Shown: in pieces, positions 1 through 11,562 of the stretch
How positions within the stretch are numbered: position 1 is the first letter of the stretch
How the letters are laid out: each line of letters opens with the position of its first letter
NCBI GenBank assembly: GCA_002943765.1
Contig: PQWQ01000005.1
Location: 3,597,001-3,661,000 of the forward strand
Origin: Psoroptes ovis
Taxonomy: Eukaryota; Arthropoda; Arachnida; Sarcoptiformes; Psoroptidae
Direction: 5' to 3'
DNA: 64,000 nucleotides
The notes under the pieces: model-generated
Databases searched by the model: none
Told to the model about the DNA's origin: nothing
The model's input: the letters and a program-made list of their open reading frames with translations, nothing else
Program-made: the position numbers and the translations under genes

Positions 1-1
1 A

Positions 2-3000
2 TACCTCTATAAAAATAAATTAATGTCACATGAAATTAATATTAATGAACATATTGATGATTCGGAATTGAAATTTTCGCTATGGACCACCAAATTATCA
101 TCAATGTCTGATTATAAAATTACGTTGAAAGCGGCCACATTAGAAATTAAACAAAATTGGATTAAAAAATTAAATCAACTGAAAACGGATACATTCCTGT
201 ATTCTACATTTTTAAAATCAAAATCAAATCAACAAAAGCTATTGAATAGTTCTAATAATAACAGCAGTGTTAATCGTATGAGCAGGTAAGCTTTGTCATA
301 AATCACTTGTTAATCGCTGAAATCATGAATCCTCGATTCCTGACACTTTTTTTTCTTTAAAATAACAGAGAATTCTCCGATAATCAAAGCGATGAATGTC
401 AAATGATAAATCATCAATCCATTGATCAAAAAAATCAATTATCATTGAATCAACCACCACCACCACCACAGCTATGTTCATCATCATCATCAACAATAAC
501 AATGACAGATGAATCAACATCATTAATATCGACAGCAACAAGCATTACGACTGCAAGTTCTGGCTATAAATCGGATTCAATTTCAAATGAAAAGGTATGA
601 TTTTTTTGCGTGTTTTGTTAAGAAAAAAAAAATTTCCATTTGAATCATATGACATTTAAAAATTATTTATTAAATTTGAAATGGCTGACAATAATTGAAA
701 AGTGAAGAGAAGTTAAAATGAAAAACACAAATATTAATTAGAAAAAAAAAACTGATTTTGTTCAAATCAAAATTCAATTTCAAAATATTTCTCTCTAATA
801 GTTTTTGAACATTAATATGCTTAGTTTGCCCAGTGTAATTATGATCACAACAGCCAGCAACACATATATTAGGCTGTCCGAAAAGTTTATTCCGCTTAAT
901 TATCGATAGAGTTGCTCATGAAAATTGGCCAGAACTTTTCGGACAACCTAATACAAAAAAATGTTGATTTTTGTCATTTATTTATTTAGTCAAAAATGCA
1001 TATTTCAAACACATATATTTCACACACATATTTTAAACATGATTTAGCTGTGAATTTATTTTTTTTTCAAAAACATTTAATTTCAATATAATTACGATTA
1101 GAATTTTTTATTATTTATGTATATTCATTGTTTATATATTAGATTGTCCGAAAAGTTCTGGCCGATTTTCATGAACAACTCTATCCGATTTAGCGGTATG
1201 AACATTTCGGACAACCTAAATATATAGTGAGTGAGCGATAGATGAATCTGAATAGATGGATAGATGGATATATTCATATATTCATTCATTCATTTTTTTT
1301 TTTCATTAAAAAAAACAAAATTCATTGATTTAATATCTCGCCTATTTTTTTTTTTTTTTTTTTTTTGGTGGGCGCCGAATCCATTCATTATTATTTGGTT
1401 GCTCAAAAAATTATTTATTTATTTATTGTTATCATTATTATAACGAACAAGTAGAACAACAACAACAACAACAACAAATATCTTCATTTAATGATTTGAT
1501 TAATAAGATTCAAATCAAATAATAAGAACAACGATTGGAGAAATCAATTAAATGATTAGTCAAAATAATCATTGAGCAACGTTCGAATTGATTGTGATAC
1601 AGCCATAAACACAAAAACAAAACAAATACCATCAATAATGATTAAATATTGCATCTGAGATTGTGATTGAAATTTGATCAAACATTTTTCCAGAACAAAA
1701 ATTTAAAGTATTCAAACACATTATCTGACATTTTGCCATTTTATATTCAATAGAAATTTAATAACGAATCAATTTGAATGAATGAATGATGACTACACTG
1801 CATTGCATTGTTTTTTGTTTGATTTTCCATTGTTTTTCTATGAGTAATTTGAAATTTTTAAAATTTTTTCATTTTCTTCTCTCTCTTCATAAAACTATAG
1901 CCAACAATCTATGATTATGCATGGATAAAAGAAGATTTCAATGATGATAAATTGTTATTATATGATCAACAATTGAACAAATTACAACAACAACCACAGC
2001 AACAGCATCAACCATGGCCATTTTTATCTGTAAATATTGGACAAAAAGTTGAAATTATTGAATATCGTATACATTCATCACTACAATTTGGTGATTTATG
2101 TTTGGTTCGAATTATTCCACCGCAACAGCAACTGAATAATGATAATGAATTATTGAATGATAATGAAAATCAACCAACACAACAAGAAGGACTAGTACCT
2201 ATTAATATTTTAAGATTTCCATTACAAAAACAATTGTCATCTGGATCATCATCGACATCATCTTCGGCACCGACCACAATAACCATAAACAACAATAATA
2301 ACAGTCATAATAATCAATTAAATCCATCAAAAAATCAATCATCAATCATATCGGCTTCATCATCGATGGCAGCAACGACTACAGCAGCAGCAACAACGAC
2401 AGCTAATCAAACATTTGATTCACCAGTAACAACAACAAATGATGGTAAGTGAAAATAATTAGTCAAATTGATAGAGATAACTTGATTTTGGGCTTAGAAA
2501 ATTGATTGATTTTCAAATTTATTTTGAGAAGCCAAGAATTATTATGTAATCCGTCATAGTCATAGTGATAATTTATCATTTTTTAAAAATGAAAATTGAG
2601 ATGAAAAAAGCAAAAATATTAGGCTGTCCGAAATGTTCATTCCGCTTAATCAAATAGAGTTGCTCACGAAAATCGGCCATAATTTTCCGAACAATCTAAT
2701 ATATTACTCTTGAAATGTTGTCCATTAATATCCATAGATCCAGAAAAATTGATGCCATTTTTACTTGGAATTTTTCGTACAACCAACAAACTATTCAGTT
2801 GCTTATTACATACAGTACATACATCATTATATAGAGATTGACATATTTTGAAACCTTTGAAATTGAAGAATTTCTACTAAAGAAATTTTACATGCCTTGA
2901 GTTATTCAATGATACTTCAATTCAATACTTCACACATATATAGAAAATTCATCATATATAATGTTCAAATGTTCATTTCGGCAATGTGGTTCCAAAACGG

Positions 3001-6000
3001 AATTTGGACCAAAGAAAAAAGATCCAGATGAATTAGAACCATATAGACACATAAACCGAAATAATGATCAATGATATGATTATATTCAGAGTTCGGTTTA
3101 CTGTGTACAATGTGTGTGTGTGTGTGTGCGTATGTTTATTGGTTTAACTGATGATGATGATGATGATGACGATGGTAGCAAAATGTTAATATATTTCCTA
3201 TGTATTTGTGTGTGGTGGTTGTACATATTTCGGATCTTGGTTTATTTATTGTGTTATCATAATGATCAATATCATTATATTTGATTCTAAAGCTAGAAGA
3301 AAAGCTAAATTTTTATTTTATTTTCGTGTTGTTGTTGTTGTACGTTCGTTTCATATTTCAAAGACTTTTGAAATTCCAATGAATTCATTCAAGTCTTTTC
3401 TTTCTCATCAAAATTCAATTAAATTCAATATAACCATTAATACTGTGAATACTGACATAACCAAGAACAACAAGAATCGAATATTCTTGACCAAAGAACC
3501 GAGAGAAAATAACGCATTTTTGTTTTCTTAAGAATAAGAATAATTCCAAAAGACTTAATATTCGGTTGTCCGATAAATTCTTGCCGATTTTCCTTATAAT
3601 TCCTTACGATATAAGCGGTAAAAACTTTTCGGACAATCTAATGTATATTGATTTTGCGTCATCATTTAAATGGTTATTTTACATAGATATTTGAATCAAA
3701 TGTAGAGTTGTATATGTGTCTGTGCGGTTCGGTTCGGTGCCGTACGTCTTTTGAATATTTGAGTGTTGTTGGTTGGTTGGTTCAAATATATGGAGAAATA
3801 TAAAATACTTGTGTATATGTGGGGCTTGTGCCTGTGTGTGTGTGTGTGTGTATGTGTGATATTTGATGCATTTTCTATAACCAAAGGAGACCAAACCAGA
3901 GAGATGTTTGTCAAATGTGTATTTACACTTTGTTGTTGTTTGGTTGATTGTTTGACTGTTTAACTGTTGTTGTCGTAACATTTTTTGTCAATCAATTGAT
4001 CTTCCATTGATCCAATAATTCAAAGTTAATTTTGATTTGATTTGATTCGATTTTTGAACATCTTTGACATCTCTGACATCATTGAAATCTTTGAATTCTC
4101 ATAGAAATCTTCGAAATCTCCGAGTTTTTCAATTTTTTCGGTTCAATTTGATTAAATCCATTAAGTGTGTGTGGCTGCTTATTATTGAATTTGTGGCTTT
4201 TCTTATTAGTTTCAATGTTTCTTCATATGAAAGATTTAATGTCTTAATATTTTTGAATTCTTCAAATGTGATTTTTAGTGGTGTTGTGATGTTTTCAACT
4301 TTGATCAATTTGGTGAAATTGAATCAAATCGAATCAAATTTTTTTTTTATTTATTTCGAATCAAATAACACCATTGATGACAATGAATTTCGAATGATCA
4401 TAGTTTTTTGGACAAAAAGTGCCTTTGTAATTTGTGAATGAATTGAAATGAAATGAGATGAAACACCAGAAAAACGAATCAAAAAAAGTTTTCAATTTTC
4501 AATAATCAATGACAATGTGAAATATCCGATAACTGATCTATGTTTGTTTGTGTGTGTTTCGGTGCAATCTATCTCCATATCTGTGCTGTCATAGTCAAAT
4601 CAAATCAAATCAACTCTAATGTGTTTTATCTTTGAAAAACTTTGTCAATTTGGTCAATTTGGACATAGAAAATTACTTTTGAAAATTTTGAAAATTGAAA
4701 TTTTTATCTAAATTCAAAATCTCAGTACATCTTTATGTATTATGTATCGAATTGTTCAAATTCAATTCAAATCCATTGATTCAAATACGATTTTGATCAA
4801 TTTGAAAGCCGTGAAAATTGATCACAATCCTCATTGACGCACATAAGAAAATTAATTTTGTGTTTAATCAAATATAAATGAATCTGTTTTTCACTTCTTA
4901 ATAATTAATACGTTGACATCTTAACCAACAAACATATACATACATTTATATGTATGTTGATATTTGATTCGATTTACTTCGAATTATATCAGGTTGTCCA
5001 GAAAGTTTTTGCCGATTATATCATTGGAAAATTATGAGATAATCAGCAAGAACTTATCGGACAATCTAATAATAAACTCAATACAATAACTGTAGCACCG
5101 AATGAATGAATGAACGAAAGACAACTACAACAAATGTGAAAATCTTTGTTTATTGTTTTGTTTTGAAATTCAAATTTCTTAAATCATAAATTATACTTGT
5201 GAATACGTGTATTCATAAGATTAAGCCGAATATACATCCAAACAAACAATAATTCACCCAAATATATGATCATCATTCGGTGATATATTCATGTTGTATA
5301 TGTGTATGTGTGTGTCTTGTAGACAAATACATGAAAAAAAAATCCTTTTTTAAAACAATTGAAACAAATATTTATGTAAATGTTTTGATTATTTTCAAAT
5401 TAAATATTACATATGATGATGACAGTATTTTACAAATATCAAGTTGTCCTAAAAGTCGATTCCGCTTAATCACGATAGAGTTGTTCAATGAAAATCGGCC
5501 AAAACTTTCCGGACAATCTAATGCATAATACTAATCCGTATATAATTTACAAATCATCTTCTGCAAAGTGGATTTGCTGCAATCTCCAATTTTCTACAGT
5601 AATAAATAATAATTTTTTTTTTATTTGTATAAATGTTTTCGTGTTGTAAATGTTTTAATTGCCATAATAATAATAACGATGATGATGATGATGATGATGA
5701 TTATATGAATAATAATAAAAATAACAATGATAAATATAAACAAAATGAATTGAATAAATCAAAACACAAATCATCATCATCACCGTCATCATCCTCATCA
5801 TACTCATCATCATCATCGCGATCATCTCCATCATCATCATTGCCATTGTCATTTGTGAATAATAATAATAATGGAAAAGTGAATGGTAACAATGATAATA
5901 AATAATAATAAATTGAGCATATTACGTTGTTGTTCGAAAAGTTCATTCGGCTTAATTACGAAAGATTTGCTTAATGAAAATTGGCCCAGAATTTTCCGGA

Positions 6001-9000
6001 CAACCTAAATATTATTGCCCATATTGACATTTTGAATTGAAAATTTATTGATTTTCATTTATTCAAATTTCAAATATTTTTCAACATTTTCTCATTTTTC
6101 ATTTGTTTTTTCCTCAATTAGATTCGACATTGAACGATACTCAGCAGCTTCAGCAGCAGCAAATGAATTTCACCAATCAAATCATGTCTGAATCGCAACA
6201 ACAACAACAACATTCAATGGTAACAATGAAATCATCGGATAATAATAAAGATAAGAAACGTGGTGTACTCAAATGGATAACTAATCCAGTACGTAAATTA
6301 AGTCATGGTAGCGCTAAACATCATCATCATCATCATCATCAATTGGATAAATCATCATCACTTGTCAATGATAAGTTAACATTAACGAATACAAATAATA
6401 ATTCGATGATTATGCCACAACAACAACATTCCCCAACATCGATTATTAATAATAATAAACAAGTAATTATATTTGAAATGATTAATTAATTGATAATGAT
6501 TTAATTCTTGTTTCCCATCCAAAAATACAGTTACCATCATCAAATTCATTATCATCATCATCATCATTATTGATTGCATCGAATCAAAATGATCAAAATA
6601 ATAATATTAATGATCGAACAAAGTCATCATCATCAGCAACATCATCCTTACAAACATCACCAACAAAAACAACGATTGTTGTTGATCCAAACATATCGAC
6701 AACAATGATTGTTGTTAATCAAACAAAAACAAATAATAATGATAATGATGATGATCAATCACAAATAACCAACAGTAATAACCCTACAAATAATGTAAAT
6801 ATAATAAGTAATGGAACTGCTGTTGTTGTTTCGAATGTTGTAAATACTACTTCTACTACTACTGGTGAAGAAGATTGTGATTTAGGTGAAATTGAAATAC
6901 CACCACCAATGGCTGTTATACAAGAACATAATTATCAAACAATCATGTCAACATCATCGACAACAATAGATTCAACAACAACAACAGCATTGAACCCGAC
7001 ATCCAAGTCAATGATTGATAATAATTCCGAGCAACAACAACAGCAACAGCAATCAATAACAGAACAAATGACAAAATCAAATGGATCAAATGTATGTTAA
7101 TGATTTGAAATTTTGATTTTGATTGATTTTGATCATGAACGGATTAACCCTTTGCTAGGGCTATAACCTTTCATTTTCGATAAATTTTCGATAAAATCAA
7201 TTAAATTCTCCTATCAATCAATCAATTGATTTATTGTTTTAATTTGAAATTAATTAATTTTTCTTTGATTTGATTTATTTTGATGATTAATTATCCATTC
7301 TAGATCGATGAATTGATAAATAAAATTAGCCTTGATGATGATTATAATAGTGACAAGCAAAATACAACGACAGATAATCAACAACAGCAGCAAGATTATT
7401 GTTCAAACAGTGATGTCAATGATAATAATAATGATAATGATAATGACAATGATTCCACTCGTGATAATCGTATGGATGATGAAGTTAATCGTGCACTGAT
7501 GAAACGAAAATTCATTTTATTAGAATTGATTAATACCGAAAAAGATTATGTCGATCATTTAGGAATGATTGTCGATGATTATATTGAATTATTTCGTAGC
7601 AATGATAATAATATTGATGTACAAATACCCGAAGATTTAAAAGGTGGTAAATATAAAATTGTTTTCGGTAATTTAGAAAATATTTATGAATGGCATAAAG
7701 AGTAAGTAGTTTTGAGATGATGATAATTTGTTTTTTTATATTAGGATATTTAACATTGAAATTGTACTCACATGAATTATTTTTTTCAGTTATTTTTTAC
7801 CCGAATTGGATAAATGCATTGAAGAACCGGCTCGTTTGGGTAAAATTTTTCGTAAATATGAGAGGCGTTTAAATATGTATGTTGTTTATTGCCAAAATAA
7901 ACCATTATCCGAAGCTGTTGTCACTGATTATTTTGATTTTTTCGAGGTAATTAATCGAGGTTTATGTATTATTTTGATGATGTTTCGTTAATCTATGTAT
8001 TTTATTCATTTTGTATAATTAATTTTCCATGTTTAATTTGAATTTTATATTCTAATTTGTTTACTTTTTAATTGAATTTTCTGTGATGATGATAAATAGG
8101 ATGTTCGTCAAAAACGTAATCATAAATTACATATAAGTGATTTACTCATAAAACCAGTACAACGTATAATGAAATATCAATTATTACTGAAAGATATATT
8201 ACGATGTACGGAAAAAGCCGGTATCGTCGGTGAAGAGATTGATGATTTGAAAAAAGTTGTACAAATAATGATTGTTGTGCCAAAAACAGCTAACGATATG
8301 ATGATGGTATCTCGTTTACAAAATTTTGATGGGAAAATATCTGCACAAGGAAAATTGCTACAACAAGGACAATTATTAGTGGCCGATGTATTTTTACATT
8401 ATGGAACAAATATTAATTTACAAACAATTAAGCTCAAAGAACGACAAGTATTTCTATTTGAACAAATAATTATATTCAGTGAACAAGTTGGTCAAAAAAC
8501 ACAATTTTCAAATCCAAATTATTTATATAAAAATCATTTACAAGTAAACAAAATGTCATTAACAGAAAAATCATCATCATTGATTGAATCGAAACAATTT
8601 TTGCTAAAATCAAAAGATCCACAACAAGATGGTTTAGCATTTTTATGTGAAGGATTGACCAGTAATGATACACATGAATGGGTATCGAATATACGTGCCA
8701 TTCTTGATACACAACAAGATTTTCTACGTGCATTACAATCACCGATCGCATATCAAAAAGAATTGACAAAAGAAATGTGAGCAAAATCAAAAATACATTC
8801 GAAAATAGAAAAATATTTCGTAGAACCAAATTAGAATGTGAAAATTATGAAACGAGACCCTATGAAACTATGAAATGTTTTTGCCTTTTTTGATTTATTT
8901 GTTTGATTTTATTCATTTATTTATTTATTTGTGTGTGTCCAAAAATATGAATAACCAAATCAATCAACCGGCCAACCAACCAATCAACCAACTAAAACAA

Positions 9001-10495
9001 AACACATCAAGCATAATTTGAAAAAATTCATTCCTTTTGAAACATTTGAAAAATATCCATTTGTTTATTATTGACCATCACCAACCAATCCAGAAAATCC
9101 AGCCAACTTAATTGAAAAAAGTGTCTGTGTATGTTTTTTTTAATGATAATTTGAAAATTTTCATTTCATTTTCTTCATCCCAATCATTTTATTTATTATT
9201 TCAAAATTGAAAATGATATGCCCAGTGAACACTTAATCATTTGCATCAAGCCTATTTGAATGAGTTTTCACCAAGAATTGTCCTGGTTTTCTATTCCTAG
9301 TACCATTCTCATTCCTTTGATCATTATTATTTTCACCAAGAATTTTCCATGAATGATCCATAATGATAATAATAATAACCAGAAATATAATTCGAATCCA
9401 TTTAACCATTCGAATGATTTTCATTCATATATATGAGAAATTGATTATGATTATCATTCATTATCTTATTGAATTGAATAATAATAATAATAGAAGCATT
9501 GTGTAAAATGATATAATTTTCAATTCATTTATGGTAATTCTTTATAAAATTACAATTATTACTAACTAAAATATAATTTATTTTAATTGCTTTTGCTTTT
9601 GTCTTGTATATATTTTAATCAAAATGCTACTTTTTCATATAAATATTCATTCGAATATTCATTATGTCTTTGAATAGTTAGAGTTCTTAATGATCTCTTT
9701 TTCTTAAAATTTCTGGTCTTATTTTTTTCGAATTTTTAATTATCTTTTTTTTTCAATTTTTGCTTATCTTACAGTTCGGCACCCGAATTATGTTCACTAT
9801 GGAATCCATCATTGCGTAAAACATTATCACATCCACCGGCTCATATTGCTTCCAGCAGGGATAAATCAAAATCACAATCATCTAATTCGAATAATAATAA
9901 CAGTAATAATAATAATAAATCGATTAACAATGAAAAATCTTCGAAATCATCAACGCTAGGCGCTATAAAATCATCTAAATCAGTACGAATAACATCGAAT
10001 ACAAAAATTTTAAATAATAATAATAAACCACAGCAATCAATGATAACGACGACGACGAATGGTTCATCAAATCTAGATAAATCATTAATAATACAACAAA
10101 ATGGTGGTAATGATTCATCAGCAGCAGCGACATCTTCAATGACTAAACAACCAAGCCCGTTCAAAGAGAAAAAACGTACCATAATTGATGGATTTAAAAA
10201 ATCTTTTCGTAATAAACGTAATGATTTATTACTACTAGGGTCAGATCATAATAAATCAACAGAACAAACATCATCAACATCTAGTCAAAGTTTTGATTGT
10301 TCATTATCAGCAGCAGCAGCATCATCATCTACGAAAAAATCATCATTAACCAATGAATATTTATCGAAAATTAATCCATCAATACGTAGATGGTCTGAAC
10401 AAACAAATGTTAGCAATAGCAGCACCACTAATAAATCGTCCAAAACATCCAACAATAATAACAATGATTCAAATAACAATTCACAGAACAAATGA
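2..10495 (+). CDS. trio: Trio Rho guanine nucleotide exchange factor, 3' part (9 exons, 5'-truncated by window edge)
   Basis: Exons read as 2-285, 369-594, 1901-2441, 6122-6462, 6531-7091, 7304-7701, 7790-7946, 8100-8776 and 9775-10495; all GT-AG, and phases join into 1301 codons plus TGA. The gene begins before the window. Residues 1-75 are the end of the first PH domain (SDYKITLKAATLEIKQNWIK). Residues 171-278 are an SH3 domain (PTIYDY ... EGLVPINILR) with a Gln/Asn-rich insert. Residues 397-412 carry the Trio-type linker RGVLKWITNPVRKLS. Residues 716-900 are the second DH domain (ELINTEKDYV, VVYCQNKP, KPVQRIMKYQLLLKD), and about 917-1040 the second PH domain. Trio/Kalirin proteins load GTP onto Rac/Rho and steer axons and cell migration; the second DH is typically the Rho-directed one. 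The protein ends in a Ser/Asn-rich tail without Ig or kinase domain, as in insect Trio. Codons are AT-biased with long homopolymer residue runs. Confidence 0.93.
869..951 (-). mobile_element. Mariner-like MITE copy
   Basis: 83 bp. Family hallmarks: ends TTAGGTTGTCCGAAAAGTTC and its complement, flanking TA, and an asymmetric core GGCCGATTTTCATGAGCAAC ... GATTAAGCGGAATGA. Strand is set by that core. This near-intact copy is in a trio intron. No transposase is encoded. Confidence 0.9.
1139..1219 (+). mobile_element. Mariner-like MITE copy
   Basis: Near-consensus core with both ends kept, about 190 bp from the previous copy and in opposite orientation. Confidence 0.9.
2619..2699 (-). mobile_element. 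Mariner-like MITE copy
   Basis: Right end decayed to CCGAACAATCTAA; trio intron. Confidence 0.88.
3561..3641 (+). mobile_element. MITE copy, divergent core
   Basis: Family ends, but the core reads TTGCCGATTTTCCTTATAAT and GATATAAGCGGTAAAAAC; a second core type, trio intron. Confidence 0.8.
4989..5069. mobile_element. MITE copy, divergent core
   Basis: Ends AGGTTGTCCAGAAAGTTT and AACTTATCGGACAATCTAA surround an unrelated AT-rich core; trio intron. Confidence 0.75.
5439..5521 (-). mobile_element. Mariner-like MITE copy
   Basis: Core intact; left end mutated to TCAAGTTGTCC; trio intron. Confidence 0.88.
5633..5905 (+). CDS. Candidate alternative first exon or small ORF in trio intron (unproven)
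   Basis: An ATG opens a 90-codon frame starting MFSCCKCFNC, followed by Asn, Asp and Ser runs encoded by AAT, GAT and TCA repeats. Four cysteines in the first ten residues would suit palmitoylation of a short membrane-tethered isoform. It lies about 200 bp upstream of the exon that begins the linker to the second DH-PH module. Short GEF2-only Trio/Kalirin isoforms from internal promoters are known in other animals. Against it: the simple-sequence content can make open frames by chance, and no strong donor in the right phase is obvious. Confidence 0.25.
   Translation: MFSCCKCFNCHNNNNDDDDDDDDYMNNNKNNNDKYKQNELNKSKHKSSSSPSSSSSYSSSSSRSSPSSSLPLSFVNNNNNGKVNGNNDNK
5922..6008 (-). mobile_element. Mariner-like MITE copy, 3-bp-expanded end
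   Basis: The left end reads GTTGTTGTTCG instead of GTTGTCCG. It ends about 110 bp before a trio acceptor site. Confidence 0.85.
8777..9774 (+). other. trio last intron (1.0 kb)
   Basis: The donor AAAT|GTGAGC is less canonical than the others. The acceptor is TTACAG|TTCGG. Phase 2 is preserved, giving ...LTKE-I-SAPELCSLWNPSLRKTLSHP. The intron is AT-rich and I see no repeat element or conserved frame in it. Confidence 0.75.
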
Positions 10496-11562
10496 GAGCA
10501 TGAAATTTTTGAAAAAACAAAAATATCATTCATTATTAAAATGTTAATTTTAAACAAAGTTTTATTATTTGCTGATCTCATCTCTTTCAACACAATGAAT
10601 GCATCTCTCAACAACACACACACTACAGTCATGTAAACATCAACAAAAAAAAACATTAACTTTGAATCATCAAAACATATTTCGGTTGTCCGGATAATTC
10701 GTTCCGCTTAAGTTGTATGTTTTCAATTGAAAATTCGACAAGAACTTTCCGGACAACCTACTTCAAATGTAAATCAATGACAATATTGTTTCATACAAAT
10801 TGTTTTATGATTTATTATTGATCATTTCTAAATCATTTTGAATTATTATCGCTCATCATCGACGACGAACATGAAACACGAACAAACAAATGTATGGATG
10901 GATGGATATTCAAGCTGCCAGAGAGAAGTGAATAGACAAGACTAAGGAACTGTTCAATTCATATAAATACATGATGTTCAAATGAAGACAAACAACAAAT
11001 CCCCCGTTCAAATATTTTGTATTTGTAAATATTCAATCATCTCGAATCAAGCCTACATCATCATCATCATAACCATTTTGTTCATTAGGCCATTTCATTT
11101 CATTTCATCAGACAACGATTGTGGCTATCTTACATTATATAAAATTTGTTTGCTGTCTATTTTCTATCTTTTTTTCTTTTGTTTCAAGTCAAAATGCTGA
11201 ATAATTTAGTGAATTACAAAAAAAAAGAAAATATTTATAATTTTTCCCCCAATTTCAAAAGAAAATGTTTTCCTGTGATGTTTTATATTTTTAATTGAAG
11301 AAAAAACAAGCAAATTATGTGGAATATCTAATCTTTTTGAGGATCGATATTGAATGATTTTCATACTTAAATTTTTGGAAAAATTAGCTTTCGAACAAAT
11401 TGTCCATTTATCAAAAAATTATGATCATAATTAAAATTAATTTGTGTGTAAAATTTAAGAAATTTGTAAATTACAAGTGAAAAAAAATTGAATAAAAATG
11501 AGATATTTTGTATTTTAAAAAATTTTTAAATTTTTTCAACCATTTTTGAAAAGCTTAAGTCT
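10496..11562. other. trio 3' flank
   Basis: AT-rich DNA between the trio stop and the satellite. It holds one MITE copy at 10681-10761. No clear AATAAA lies directly after the stop; ATTAAA-like words around 10535 could serve as the polyadenylation signal. No other gene is seen. Confidence 0.6.
10681..10761 (-). mobile_element. MITE copy, half-diverged core
   Basis: The left half matches the usual core (GTTCCGCTTAA); the right half is diverged. In the trio 3' flank. Confidence 0.75.

Larger units (their letters stand above)
595..1900 (+). other. trio intron (1.3 kb) with two MITE copies
   Basis: This lies between the donor AAG|GTATGA and the acceptor CTATAG|CCA. It is AT-rich and noncoding, and holds mariner-like elements at 869-951 and 1139-1219 and a T-homopolymer at about 1345-1366. 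No conserved reading frame is visible. Confidence 0.8.
2442..6121 (+). other. trio intron (3.7 kb) with five MITE copies
   Basis: The donor G|GTAAGT follows the SH3 exon and the acceptor is AATTAG|ATTCG. It holds elements at 2619, 3561, 4989, 5439 and 5922, GT microsatellites near 3111 and 3833, and a possible alternative first exon at 5633. Open frames at 3208-3531 and 4064-4441 look like chance in AT-rich DNA. Confidence 0.75.

Noticed and set aside
3208..3531. 107-codon open frame in a trio intron
   Set aside because: Contains microsatellite-derived Val/Asn runs and no recognisable motif.
4064..4441. 125-codon open frame in a trio intron
   Set aside because: Phe/Ile/Asn-rich composition follows the local AT bias; there are no domains, no splice partners in phase, and it lies inside a well-supported intron.
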